A DNA stretch of 64,000 bases, taken from NCBI RefSeq assembly GCF_003254395.2, contig NC_037646.1, positions 4,108,381 to 4,172,380 on the forward strand, in the 5' to 3' direction. Made by a program: the position numbers and the translations under genes. This DNA comes from Apis mellifera. Lineage: Eukaryota; Arthropoda; Insecta; Hymenoptera; Apidae. Under the pieces are notes generated by a model, which did not search any database, was not told where the DNA came from, and worked only from the letters and a program-made list of their open reading frames with translations. The stretch's first letter is position 1, and each line of letters starts with the position of its first letter. This document shows positions 12,727 to 27,904 of the stretch, piece after piece.

Positions 12727-15700
12727 GTAAGAAAATAATATGTATCATATATATATATATATATATTTTTATAAAATAATTGCATAAATTAAATATACAA
12801 TGTCTCAAGTAGGTCAGATAATTAAAGATTAAATTTTATAAATAATATTTTAAAGATGTATGAAATTTGTGGAAAGAAATATCCGAAAATGTTCTTTGGA
12901 AATTTATTGTAAGCTATGAAAAATTAAATTTAATTGTTCGTGTAAATTATTTTAATAATGTAAATTCGAAAATATTAATATCATTAAATTTGAGAAGTGA
13001 GATTATCAAATTTGTAAAATTTATTATCTTTTATATAAATAAAATTTTTCTTCTTTCTAAGAAGAAAACTTGTTGAAGAGAAGACGATAAAAGGATAGCG
13101 TTGGTTTGGTTGCAGGGAATCACTTTAAAAATGAACGAAGATGGAAAATGTGTGGTAGCACGAATTATGCACGGTGGTATGATACACAGACAAGCGACCC
13201 TTCACGTGGGTGACGAGATCAGAGAAATTAATGGGATACCGGTGGCCAATCAATCTGTCAATGCCTTGCAAAAGATACTCGTGAGTACAATTAGATCAAA
13301 TCACAGATATTGTGTGAAATATTATTGATTGATGTGCGATACTACGTATTTGAATAACATCATATGTTTTACATTATTTCAATCGTTTTATTTTTCTTTT
13401 TCCGAAGAATATATAAATACATAATGAATCTCGTAACTGGGATAAATAATATCTTATTTTATCGAATGATATAAAATGAAATTATATAAAGAAGAATACA
13501 ATAATGTATTATTTTTTTATTCTGCAACATTTAAAATAATAAGTAGTTTTATAAAATAATAGATATTCTTCAGTAATTTATTTTGTGATTTTAATATTAA
13601 AATAATTACACGATATTCATTATTCATATTGAAAATGATTTTTTAAGATAAATACAAATATACACGTACATGCAAATATAAATGTATAAAATCCTACGAA
13701 TATGTAAAATTCTTCAGCTCGATATCACAGAAAATCTGTCCTGATTTTCGATTCTGTTATATAACCAATAAAATCTTCCGTCATTTTGATATATACGTCA
13801 AGTTTATCGCTAGTTTCGGAGATTTGACATCGAATCTGACATTAATCCATACGCAGCTCTTTGCTTCATACTAAATATTCAGTGACTTGTATAAAAGAAT
13901 GATATTTATACAGTGTACCAATGATCAATTAAAAATCATTATCTTTGATGTTATAACTAAATTTATTTTTTATTTTTTTTATTTTTAATACAGTTTAATC
14001 GAGTTTCTTTTTTGGAGAATTATTCTGTTTGAATTGACTTATATCTATTCGAATAATTAATAGAAAATTATTTTTAAAATTTTTCTTCCATTTTGGTTAG
14101 AAAAAAATCATTGTTTTGGGTATTTGTATAACGCTTCTTTAAGCTTGACTACGTGTTCAAATATTAACAATTCGATTTTCTGTTTCAGCGGGAAGCACGA
14201 GGTTCGGTGACGTTCAAAATCGTGCCATCGTACAGGAGCGCGCCACCCCCCTGTGAGGTACAAGTAAGCCCTAAAACCCAAACCCAGTCCCAGAATCCAA
14301 GTACAACTAATAAATCCGTGGCCACGGCAGTGTCGAGCACCAGCTCGGCCACTGCCGCGATCAAATCCGGGAAATCAGTGAAAACCTCAACGGCTACCAA
14401 CGCAAAAGAGAAAAGTAAATCCAAGTCTTCTAAAAATAAAAGTGGCTCTTCTTCGACCGACAGTACACCTAGACGCCGACTTAATCCCTTATCAGCTCTC
14501 AGATCGCGAAAATCTTAAACTCGAAGAGTCTATCTGATAGATAATACGATAGATTGATTCGATAGTTCTTCTGATGTTCTTTCCAATAGGAATAGATTTT
14601 GTGTTTCGTGTTTCATCGAATAATTTTTCTGTAGTGATCCTTTCTCTGGCTTTGAATTGCAATCGTTTGGAAAATATTAAAATATTTCCTGATAGAACAC
14701 TAGTTAAAATTAGATGATATCTTATAATCTTGAAGATATAGTCTTACTTGAAAATAAATAAAATATTCGTGTTTTTCTTTTTCTTTTTCGTTTTATACAT
14801 GTATATTTAAATTTGTTTCACCAAATTCTTCTATTTTCGTTGATTGATTTTTCTAATATGATATTTCATTTTCATTTTTGAGTCAAGAATCGTTATCAAT
14901 ATTAAGTTTAATAAGTTGTAAAGTTTTTTAATTTTCAGATGGTACTTATAAATTATTTTGATTATTGGGAATATGGAAATTCAAAGGAAATTAAGTAATA
15001 TTCATGTGAAAATGTTATTTAACTTTATCGTTCATCAAAGGATATATTGCAAGAAAATTTATAAATTTTTCATTAGCAATCTCGATAAAGATTTATTGAT
15101 GGAATACTACTTATAACAGATGCATAATTACTATTTGCTATACGTTATTTATTCCAAAAATATATCAGAAAGTTTATATCTGAAAGTTTATATTCAATTA
15201 TTGGAATTTTTTTTGTATATAATAATAGTTATAATCATTGAACGTGTGAATATTGAATATGTTACAGTTTTTTGTTACGAATTTTCAAAAAATTATAATC
15301 TTTTTATTTGTTTATGGAAAATTATATTAAGATTATTGATGCAGTGCCAACATTAGATTCTGATTATTAAATTTAAATATTTTTCTTAATATTAAAGTGT
15401 AAAATAATATATTAGAATTCATTTCATTTTTATGAAAAAATATAGAATTTTATAATGTGATATTACAAAACACAAAGATTAATTTAATTAATTTTCAAAT
15501 AAAACTTTGAAAACTTGAGTAAATTTAATCAAATAAAATTTTTTCTTTCTCTAATATCGATTTTACTATATAATTAAAAATATAAAAATTAAATAACACA
15601 TAGTTCAATCAGTAAATTCTTTAATTAGAAGAAAGCTACTTATAGTTTGTATAGATAGACTTGTCACTTTATAAACAATATTAGAATATTAGAGCAGCTA

Positions 15701-18700
15701 TTTCGTGTCACTGTGATGATAGAAATTAATTCCTTGGTATTCAGTTAGTCAGTTGTTTGATAGTCTAGCTGCTCGCCTGTACAGGGTGAGCTTAAATAAC
15801 AGAATGCCATCTAACTTGAGATTAAATAAGGAATTTCATTTTAAACGAGTGATTTCCGATAAACAAACGTGCTTTTTAGAAATTTATTACTAAGAAAGTA
15901 CGTACAAATTATTTCTAGCCAATTTATATTCCCATTTTTTCTTTATCCTGTGAATTGTATAATATTAGATTGAGTAATCAGTTGTCTCTTTTTTAAAATG
16001 TTATTAATATCAACTATTGTGAATAAATGTACAAATCAGATTATATATTTATATCAGATATGATAAAAATTATTACAAAATTATTATTAATTTCTTTCAC
16101 TGGGCTTACTTAAAACAAAAAATAAATGAATTAATTATTTAATATATTAATAATTTACACAAAAAAATAATTAAATAAATTTTATATAATATTTTAAAAT
16201 TTTTAAAGAAATGCAGACAAACTTATTACTTAATCTAATATCTGAATAAAGAGAAGAAATATATATATATATATTAAATATTTTAGTATTGAAATTTTCT
16301 AGTCTTCATTCATCGACAAAATGAAGGTTTCATTTCGGTATTTAGTCTTGTATTACACGCCTAGTCTTTTGTACAATAGTAGAGAATGATTTGGACTGGA
16401 ATCGCATCGGAACTTGAGAAGTTCCATGGATAGTCGGTAGTTTATACGTAGTTAAACATCGAGTTTCATGAATGGATAAACGTGGAAAGAGACAGTTCAT
16501 ATAATAGATTACAGTATACCTTGTGTACTCGAATCTGGCGTGTTTTGATTTGTTGGATCTTGGATATATTTGGTGTTACGCTGTTTAGAGAACTTCTATG
16601 AAGCTTTAATAGTTAAATTTAGTAGGTGTTAAATCTCGAATCTAAATTAGAATTTCAGTTTCTCGAATTATTATTTATATATTTATATTTGGATATTAAT
16701 TTTTTTTTATTGATATTAAAAAAATTAATTCTTATTAAATGACCGAATTAAATATTAGGTAAAAAAAAAAGTATAATTAATATCATTTTATTTTTATTTA
16801 ATAAAGCTTGTCGATAGTATTATATTAATTTGAAAATTGTGAGATTTTATTTATTATTATGTACTATTAAAAACTATTTTATATTTATTTTTAAAATTAT
16901 ATTTCAAGATTTTCTTTCAATTTAATAGTTTAAACTTACATATATACTTACAAATATTTTTATTTCATTTCTAGAATGAAATTTATAAAATAATTAAATT
17001 CATAAAAATTTATATGCTTCACATAAAGTAATTGAGTATAAATTATTGAAATCTATTTCTTATTTTATTTAGAGATTTTTGCATATAATATTATATGTTG
17101 TATAAAATAAAGAAGTTAGTTATTAGAAGTTAATGATAGATTATGTTTAATAATAGAATTTAATAATATGAATATTTAGTTGCTTAATAAATTTTCTAAA
17201 TTACAGGAAATTAAATCGATTAGAAAAATTTAAATATTTCAAATATAGAATTAGATTTTGAAACATAAAATATATATATATAAACTTATGATATTATACA
17301 TCCTATTATAATAATATATATATTCGTACCTGAACAATTATTACAATCCCGTAATAATTTAAATGTCTTCAATTTGAGAATTCGTAGTTAATTTTTCTTT
17401 CTAATGCTTTTTAGATTGTAATCAACTATTAAGCTTTGTACCTTTGGAATTGGGTGAGCTAAGAAGTAATTTCCAATTTTTCTCTAAATGTATTTTTCTA
17501 ATATTTTCTAATATTTATTAAAATTTTTTTTTTGATATAGACATAATAAATGTTTAAGATAAGCAAATATAGTCGTTTCTCTTAAAAATCCTGCAACCAG
17601 GGTAATATATCTTTCTTAATAATATTTCAAGAGGATAAAGAGATAAATCTTTCTAAAAAGAATCCTCCGTCCAATAGTTTTAAAAAAAACTTAATGTAAA
17701 TAATAATTAGTTGATGCCTAGAAAATATAAAAAAATTTAATGTTCTATAAAAAGTTTTATCATGTTTGAAAATTATCATTTTTTTTTTTTTTTACTTATA
17801 AAATAGTAAATTTGTTTTCTTCGTCATTTTTTGATTAATCATTTTTATAGTAGTACATGTATAGTGCATAAACATATAATTTATATAAATTTTTAAATTA
17901 CAAATAAGAATTATTGGAAATTACTTGTAGTTTTGCCTAATATTTTCAATTGATATTAGATAATTTTTATGCTCTAGGAACAAAGTTTCAACTAATAAAT
18001 ATGAATTTCATGAACCAATGGTTACTAAGAAATGAATTTAAAGAAATTACATCGAATTTTCTTGAAATTGAATTGAAATGAAAGAATCGAAACTGGGTCA
18101 AACATGGATAGTTAATGCAAAAGATCAATTTTGATATCTTCAAAATTTCTACGAAAGTTTATGAATCATTCATTAATCAGATTATGAAATTTGATTTTTT
18201 TAAAATGATATCAGATACTTTCGTACATTCTTTATAATTATAATTCTTTATAATTCTTTAGAATTATATTATTATCATAATAATTATTTTTCGTACAGAA
18301 ATTCCTTTTATCCCGTAATAATATTCAATTATAAAAAATATTCTCTGCGAAAATATCGTTATAAAAAATAATTTTATCAAAATTTCGTACATTGGTAAAA
18401 ATACATTCACATTCGTTAATTTTTTCATAAATATATCTTTTTAAATATAAATTTAGATTAAATGAAATAATTTTTAAAAAATCATTTCTTTAATGACTCG
18501 AAATAAAACATCATCTATTAATTTTATTTAATATTTAATCACTATCAAACGAAAATTATCAAAAATTATGCTGCGTTTTTAATAAATTGAAAAGGTATTA
18601 GAGCAATTACGTATACTGAAGAAATAATATTTTTTTAAATCAATAATAAACGCAGAGGATATAAAGAGTGAAATTAACTGTAAAATGAGGTATCTAACAC

Positions 18701-21700
18701 GGAGCACGAGGTAACGTTATAAATTCATTAGAGAAAGTACGTGTGGAACGTGAAGCAAGATGCAGATTTTTTGAAATTAAGCCAACCAGGATTTAATTGA
18801 GCCATTTCTACCCCTACAAATGAGGTTTTCAGTTACCTGCTAACGAACTCTGAAAAGAACGTAGCTGAATACAATGTTTTTTCTACTTTTTTCTTTTTTT
18901 TCAATGTTTTTACGAAGTCTTGACCTCGCTATAAGATACCATTTTCGTCCATCTTGGTAAAAAAAGTTTTTCCAAAATAATTATTTTTAATAACGATCGT
19001 ACGATTTATTAAATGGAGCCGATAATTAAAGGTTTTCACTGATTTCTTTGAATGCCTACATATATACATACAATACATACACACAGATATATATTCAAAA
19101 ATTATTATACACTTAAAACACTTAAACATAAAAATGCTTGAGTCATATGACCAATTTCTTATACCTATATTGAAGCTTAATTTACTGTTTCACGTATCGG
19201 AGAGAGAAATTTTGCTTAAAAATAATTATAATAGTTTTTTTCTTTTTTTTTGCATTGTCAGGATATAATTTTAATTTTAAAAATTATTTATTATATTTCG
19301 TTTCTTTCTCTGTATTTGAACAGTAACATGTATAAATACAAGAAATATTCATTTTTCAGCTTAACATAGATATTATTTCAATATCCAATGAAACTCTCAG
19401 CAAGAGAGCTTCGTTTTTATCATTCAATTATCAAGGAATAATCCGTTTTTTTATTTGCAATTAGGTAAATGCAAAGTGAAATATACTTTGCAATTACAAA
19501 TTTTACATAATGCTTTCAGTTAATAATATGAATATTAATCCGCAAATTACACGTTGTTCGTACCATTGTTTTAATTTATATTGGAACAACAGATCGTGAA
19601 TTTACCATTTAATTAAATATTCCGTGAAGTTGAAACGAGTAGTTTTTCAAAAAAGAAAAAAAAAAAAAAAAAGAAAAAAAAAGATGCCATTCGATGCCAC
19701 TATGTGATTATTTAATCATCATGTTTTTATGCTTTTTTCTTTTTGCATATATATATAGATATTAGATACATATAATTGAATAAATAATATATATAGAGAG
19801 CAGAATTTTGAACATACATATATATACACGCATATACATATGAAACATAAACACGATTTATCCCTTCTCCTGTTTTGCTTCAAATATACATATGCTCGCA
19901 TATGTATATATTTATACGTAGAATATTTATATTCGTCATTTAATGTGTTCATTTCGAACAGTACGGATGAAAGTAATTTTGCGATAACGAAATATGTAAG
20001 GGAAGAAAGTAATTTCTTTTTTGACAATTTTATCACAACAATGTCGATTCTGGGTAAATTTTTTTACATTAATTAATATTGTTTAATATTAAACAATATT
20101 AAATATTAATTATAATTTGAATAATTATTGAAATTATTAAATTATACAAAGCACGTAATAATTTTTAACATTAAATGTTTTTGATTATTTAAAATAATTG
20201 TTTGATCATATGTAATATTTATTTCGATTATATGCTAATATGCTATTTTTGCTATTAAATATAAATTTATAATTTATATACAATTTTAATGCACGATTAC
20301 GTTTCGAAGGAAATTTGAAATTTCTTTTCTTTTTAAGTCTTTTATTAATTTTTAAATAGGTATAACATTTGTTTCTCCCACATATATTGGATGTAATTGA
20401 TATATTGGATGTAATCAAATTTTTGATAAATATTATATAAAATAGTGGGAAAAAAGAGAAATTAATAGAAATAATACCCAGCATCGCATGACATACATTA
20501 TTTTAAAAATTATTCTATGTTAAATCACTAAGTTAAAATGCTTCATAGTCTTCTTAGATTTATCTCACAATTTGTAGCATTTATCAATAATTTCGATAAC
20601 ATTTAGATTATACAAGAATTCAATCAATTTTTTATAAGAAATTTTCAAAAAAAATTCAAGAATTTTCAATTATTATTCATAATTGTTAAAATTACTAATA
20701 TTATTATGTATAAAATAATATGTTACATAATATTATTATTAATAATAATTAGATTACTTGTCAATAATAATATCTTACAAGAAAAATTATCAACAAGGAA
20801 AATTGATTTGAAATTAATCACTTGATTTGTGTGATATTTAAAGACACTCTGAAATTAAATTTAATTAATTAAAAACTTCTTTAATTTATAGAGATATGGA
20901 TAAATGCTGCAAACTCAAAGGATATTAAAGAAGCTATGATGCCAATTAACGTGTGATTTATCATAGAATAACATGCAAACAAGGAGCGACGTGATTCATA
21001 GTATATATCCATAAAGAGTGATTTTCTCAAAAATAAGTAGAAAATGTAAAATACTTTTTATCCGCACAAAATTTCCTTTTCAAAAAAAAAAAAAAGAAGA
21101 AATTTCCACGGTTTTCCCTACAAAAACCATCGTCATATTTCGTTATGAAAAACGAGCCATATATCACATTTAATAAAGTAATTTGACACGCTGGCTAATG
21201 GTTCCAAGCTTGATTAAGTAATAAATAATCCTATACTTTTTTCTCCTTGATAAATATTTATTGCTCAACAAAGCAAATCTATTTCCAGATTAGGAAACAG
21301 TGATGAATTATTGATTTAAACAGAATCTTCAATCAGAATAATAGTTTGCACAAGAACTTATGTAGAATTTATTGTTAGCCAAGATTGATCTTCAAAGAAT
21401 GTGAATTTATCTGGGAAAAAAAAAAAAAGGAAAATAGTATTTTATATTTTCGACTTATTTTATGGGAAAAAAATCACTTTCTCTCCTTGATGCAACAGAA
21501 TACGTCTCACCTTGTTATAAACAAAACGCAAGAAATTCGTGGAGTTTATTAATTTTTAACTCGTTAACTATATCTTGATTGGTTGTGAATCGAAGATTCA
21601 CGGATATCAAAGGTGTTTAACATCAAGAAAAGTCGTCAAGAAAATATATTTCGGGCACGGATACAAAATTTTGTATTTACGACCGACGACGAATTTCGAA

Positions 21701-24700
21701 ATTTGCGCCTTGTTTCGTATCTTGCAAAGCAACGAAACGACTAAACAGGGATGTCCCCCGTTTGCTTAGAAGATAATTAAGTGCGATCCCACAGTTTATA
21801 CGTGTGAGATTTGACAAACAGAAAAATACAAGGAAGAAGGAAGAATAAGAAAAAAAAAAAAGAAAAAAAAATGAAAGAAATGGCGAAAAGAAGGCAAAGT
21901 TCAGTAGTCGAGCGGTGTAACAAAACGCTTTGGTCGGCGCTTTCGAGTCCACGGCGCGTTTGCATGTCTCTTCTTTCGAATCCTTCTATATATTTCTCTC
22001 GTTCTCTCTGTTCTTTCTTTACGTATTTAAGGGTGCGTCCCATTTCACTTGACCATTTCGAGAATTATATCAAAAATCTTGCAAAAAAATCGTTGCAAAG
22101 AATATCTAATAGAACAGAAGATTCCTCTTAAAAATTTCAATTTTCGAAACGTGAGAATTATTAAGATTTCTCCGTCTCTGTGACGCGTTATAAAATAAAA
22201 AAAAAATTATTCAAATAATTCAAATTCTTTCGATTATCACTTCTCTATGAGAGTCAATGAGTTAAGTAAAGTGGGACAATCTATATCTCTCTCATTCTAT
22301 CGTCCCCTTAAATATTCTTACTATATCTCTCTCTGTTTCTTTTATCTCCTCATCTCTGTCTCTATCTCTATCGCTGTCTCTATCTGTTTTATTTTTCATT
22401 TATTCCCTTAAACGGCGGGTTGATCACTTCGTTCTGGTAGACAGTAATATATTATTGCGAACGAGTTTCGTAAGGAATGCACCTTTCGTTACAACATATG
22501 TTGGAATGTTGTTTGTTGTTTTTTGTCGTAAAGAAGCTTTTGTTACACCCCTCATTATACCCTCACCTGCATGAAGGATATCTTTGCAAACGTTAAAGCT
22601 TTCCTTTCTGACCGGTATATATTATATATATATATAAATATATATTATATTTATAGTTTTTTATTGCATCGTGATTTTAATTAATGCATATACTATGCGA
22701 TCTCTCTCGATCTTGATCGTTCGATCGATTGAAATAACGGGGATTATCTTCGATTTTCCCGATCATATTTATTTCCTGCACGACATGATGCATAACCGAA
22801 TTGGTGATTGGATCTGTTTCTTTTTTTTTTCTTTTTTTTATATAGAAGAATGTATTTTTTAATTCGCTGATATAGTCACTTTTTAAACAATAATTATATT
22901 ATTTAATTTAAATATAATTAATTTATTTTGAAATTATAAATAAATTAGAATAATTGTAATATTTTGAAAATATCATGAAGAGTGTGTCATATATATATAA
23001 TTTTAAAAAGCATTTTAATGTAAAAAAATTGATTAAAATATATTAAAAATCATTGTAATAAGAACAAATGTGTTGAATGAAAAGTTAGATTCTAGTAACT
23101 TATTTATCTTAGTAATAAATGGAATTTTTCTTAGAAAAATTTTTCCATACATATAAAAATAGAATAGTTAAAAATCGAAATTACAATCACCGATTCGGAG
23201 AAGTAGTGCAATTTTATTTCTTTATTTATTTATTTATTTTGGCATATAAACACTCGAGTAAAGTAGAAATATCTCTGTTCTATCTGAAATCATGCAACAC
23301 GCGTCTAATCATCATCATCATCATCATCATCATCTCGCATCCTCATCACGAGCGGATTCTCCTTGCTCAGAAGTTTTGCACAACGAAGTTGTCACCGAAT
23401 CTGCAAATATCTCTGAACATGCAGCTGAGGGTAGCCGAATACGATGAATCTTACGTTCTCTCTTCACATCGATTATGTTTCGTGTATTAATCTCAGGGAA
23501 TTCGATCAATGCGGATGCAACAACAACAACGATTCCTGTAAACAGAATAATTGTAATTGTAAAAAGATCTACGTTTCTCGTATCTCAAGAAACAATAGGT
23601 AATGGTTAATTGTCAAACAATATCCGATAATCTTGATAATAGTTTCTTGATCGATTGAATTAACGTTTTTTTTTTTTGATCTCATTTTGATCTCTTATTT
23701 GTACATGCATGGAATTTGTACAAGAGAACTTCGATAATTTTTTTATTGGTACGCGATGGAATTCGATGGATCGAATATTAGGCAAATTTTCCTTTTTTAA
23801 ATTGTTATTTTTAAAATTGATTAAAATGAATTTAATATTGTTTTAAGCATAGATAAGTTCCTCTTTAAATTTACAAATAGTATAAATGTATTATTATATA
23901 TTTTTCAGAAACAATATATATATACATATATCAGTAGAAAATCATTTTTATTTATGTCATTTACTATTTTATTTCAAAATATTATATTTATAAATACTTA
24001 CAGTTTATGATTTAAAATTAAAGAAACAATATTTAAACAACATTTTTCACATTTTGTTCACATGATTTTTATTTTCTTAATTATAAATTTATATTTATAA
24101 AATACAATTGCATTGTACTTTAATCAGAAATTACTTTTTTTTTAAAAATCTGTCCCTTTAGTTCTAGTTTCCCCCATACTTTTGAAATCTATTTCCTATA
24201 GTTTTAGTATATTCCTGCTTGATATTGTTTCATATCCTTTTTGAAAAGAAAAGAATCCAGTGTAGATTAAAACCAGTGATTGTCCAATATTTACCGAATT
24301 CCATTACGAACTAGAACGGCCTTCAAAAAGAATGGAAGATTGGAATTTTTTTATTTATCGATGTTCCCTTGTGGCAGAGAGTACGATTAAAATCCTAATT
24401 TCGCGTTTACAAGCGTGACGTTTCACGTCTCGATTTTTGTACATAGTTTGTACATGTATATATACACGCCTCTATATATGTCGTTTCGATGTTTGATCCA
24501 GCGGTTTCATTATCCAATACGAAGAGATTGAAATCACCACGAGATGAGGCTATGTGTCACTTGCCATATGTACAAACGGCTTAATTGACAGGTTTTGTAA
24601 AGTATTGTAAATTGTGCCGAGTACATAGATACTTATACATATATACATATAAATGTTAACACGAAAGTTTATCGATTATTACATGTGTAAGTAAGTAAAC

Positions 24701-27700
24701 GTGCTAATGTAATGGATTCTCTATTATGTACGATTATTATATCGTTCCGATATATTACACGAATCAGCACAAAACAGGTTAACTCCAATCTAATTAATAC
24801 AATCTGAAATTTTGATATTTGTAAAATTTCTGAAATTGAAACATCGATAGATTTGAATCAAAAAAATTTTAATTATAAAATTATTTGGTGTTTGAATACT
24901 TACTTAAAGAAAGAAAATCTAAAAAGTATCCAAGTTAAAAATATTTTACACCTCATGAAATCCAATCGTTCCTGTTTTGTGCAAATATTTATTTCCACTT
25001 AATTCGATCCAAGCAATTCTTAAGCAATCGCGCTTACAGTGCCGATTTTTACGAGCCCTGTGCATATATATATATATTCACACCCGCTTGTGATACGCTT
25101 TTAAGACTATCTCTCCCAGTGAGCATCAATGGTGGGCCTTTCCCCTTCTCCCTCCCCGGCTGGCATAGCGCAAAGTAACGTAAGTGTCCCCCGGTCGATC
25201 GCACCTGCCGTGGACACCTGTGTGTAAACGATAAGAATTGTACCACCACGTTGTATATCTGGGAAGTGATATTTCTCTGTTACGTATAGTGTTGCACGCG
25301 AAACCAGTACCCGTCAACGGCGGCGAGCAAAACGAGCAGCGGTATTATTGCGGCGGTGCATTGTACGAAGATATAATAAAGCACGAACTGCTGGAACATC
25401 ATGATTCGTCGCACGTCACCTCCAAACGTGATTTCTCTTCTCTCTGTCCGTCGTAGATAACAATATAGCCGGCGACCGGACACCGATCTCTCGGTTTTAA
25501 GCACGTACACGTACCTTAAATTAATCGATTACTCGTACTTGTATCACCCTTTGCACCGACTTACACGCCCATTACGATTATTAAAGGTTTACGGCAGTTT
25601 TCCCTTTTCCGTTAATCGATCGAGTCTTGACTCATTTTATTTCCAATCGAAGGATAGATTTTTACGAGCGTAAAGAAGAAAAATCGTGAGATTGTTTGCT
25701 TATAATTTTTAGAATTATTGTTAAGTGGAAGAATTATGTGGCTTAATTTGAACTAAAGATAACTCGAGCGATATCGTTCTAGAATATTAAGGATGTTCTA
25801 TTTACCTTTTTCTTTTATCGGATCGGTATTTTAGCGGAAATCTGTGCCGTAAACTCGTCGAGAATTCATTGTCCTGATACCACCGACGATCCTTTGTAAA
25901 GTGCCAATCCCATACAAGTTATTGCAGTATGCGTGGACCAATTAGGTAACATTTATCTGTGTCTTTAACCCATTTTCTCTGGCCATATTACAATATATGT
26001 ACACCTTGAACCTTGGAATTGTGAATGGACAGTACCAATCGAAGGGACAGTACCGGAAAAAAAGAACAGTGAACGATATTGCGAAACGATATTTGGATCT
26101 CAACCATGGAAATGTTTCATGGATTATTCATCGATCTATTCATCGATCAGACTTGGCCTGGAAATGAAAGAGATCCACCTTAATCGTCTCCCACATCGAA
26201 TGAAACCTCAGATCTCTCGCTCCATATAAGCACTCTCTCGAGAGAGATTCGCCATTTCCACGCCATTCGCTGATAGAATCCCTCGTGAAATCGAGATGCA
26301 ATAAATTTCGTATCAATCACGATATATCTTCACGCAGTTCGATGTTTCTTTGCTTGATGGTACGCGTCCTTTTTTTTTTTTTTCTCCTTTTTTCTTTCTG
26401 CATATTCCATAACGAGACACGGGGGCACAGAACCCTACCGTTTTAATCCTCTGACAAGGAACCCTCTCTGGCCCGACACTCGATGGTAGAGCGCAGTTCC
26501 AATGGAAATCGAGCAGAGAATTCAGCAGCGTCAGCAGCAGTCAGTCCACCAGACGAGTTGTCGATAGCGCAGTACCTGCTATGTCACTGTGTAGAAGTTG
26601 TTGTATCCCCTTTCACTCCCTCGATTCCCATTATTTACCTATCATTCGTCAAACCATTCTTTCCACCGATCCACTTTTTAGCTCTCTTTAAAGTAGAACG
26701 TAGCTTCCAATGCACGCCGGCAGCCATTCGACCATCAATATTATTATATCATATCACGGGAACGTTGTTGAGAGATCGGGTGAGGCAATTCTCGCGGTGA
26801 CTTTTCTGGAACAGTGCGGCTTGAAACTCATGGAGAATCCTTCTCTTCCTCTATAGGCTCCTCGTGAGATCAGTTTCATATACATCTTAACCGTTCATGT
26901 GAGATACAAAAAAAAAAGAAAAACGGCCCATAGCCGAAGATATCGACCATAAAGGGCTCGTAAAGGAAGGTAGATTTTTCTATGAAACTGGTCTTTAGAA
27001 TGCCTTCATTGTCTGTCTATTTTTATGCTTCACCGTCTCACATATACATACGTACACCTGCCCTTTAATGTTTCTTTTTTCTTCTATAGAAATATATATA
27101 TATACATATGTGGATGGTAGACATTTTCATGTTTTTTTTCCTTTTTTTTTTTTCTCTCTTTCTTTTTTTATTTTTATTATTAAAAATCTGATAAATCGTA
27201 CATATCTACGATTGTGATCGTTCAACAGGCCGCATTGTAACTGTTAAAGTCTTTGCGGAAATGAGCCACAAAGAACGCGATTTAATAACGTAATATAACT
27301 TAATGTCGAAACGTGAGTAAACTGTGGCGTTGCTCGACGCTTGTGAAAACGGAACATTGCTCGATCGTTCTCAGGAAAAATCGATTCTGCATATCTCTTC
27401 CCTCCTTCTATCTACTCCATTCCTCAAGATTTTCCATTTATTTGTGTTTTACACCCTATTTATTGAATCCGAATTTTCGTGTAATAAGAAAGCATCAAGG
27501 TTGATAAGTACGTACATAAGCAGAAATCGATTTTTCCCGCGAAACGACGAAGAAGGTACCGTGATCTTTGGTTCTCCAAAGCTCGCACCTTGGTGACGCT
27601 TTTGGCTGTCGCGAAGCTACGAGCTCGATCGTTTTTTTCCGTCGTACGATCGATACGGATCGATGGTACGAGATTCCAGGGCTCGATTAAAGGTCGAGAG

Positions 27701-27848
27701 AGGAGAGCTAGAAAGGAAACTGCATGTGTCACAGCAATGCGCACCGTGAATCTCGGAAGCGTTGACGTAGCGCGACATTCCAACGTAGGTGTTCTTCTTT
27801 CTTTTTTTTTTTCCTTTTTTTTTTCTTGTCTTTCAATTGTGTACATCG

Positions 27849-27904
<56 letters not shown>

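Larger units (their letters stand above)
14519..24999 (+). other. CASK long intron, first part
   Basis: Mostly AT-rich intron with no recognisable exon on either strand. It contains (AT)n runs (for example 16259-16275), many A and T homopolymers (17779-17793, 19655-19681), an overlapping hairpin pair (15692-15791), a perfect 30-bp palindrome (20073-20102), a (CAT)n run (23307-23336) and a (TTTA)n run (23220-23240). The stretch 21560-22760 is GC-richer, with pyrimidine-rich CT/TCTC tracts around 22285-22385. None of the open frames here resembles a known protein. Confidence 0.7.

Noticed and set aside
23307..23336. (CAT)n run as a His-repeat coding exon
   Set aside because: A simple microsatellite in intron; the surrounding frame has no splice sites or homology.
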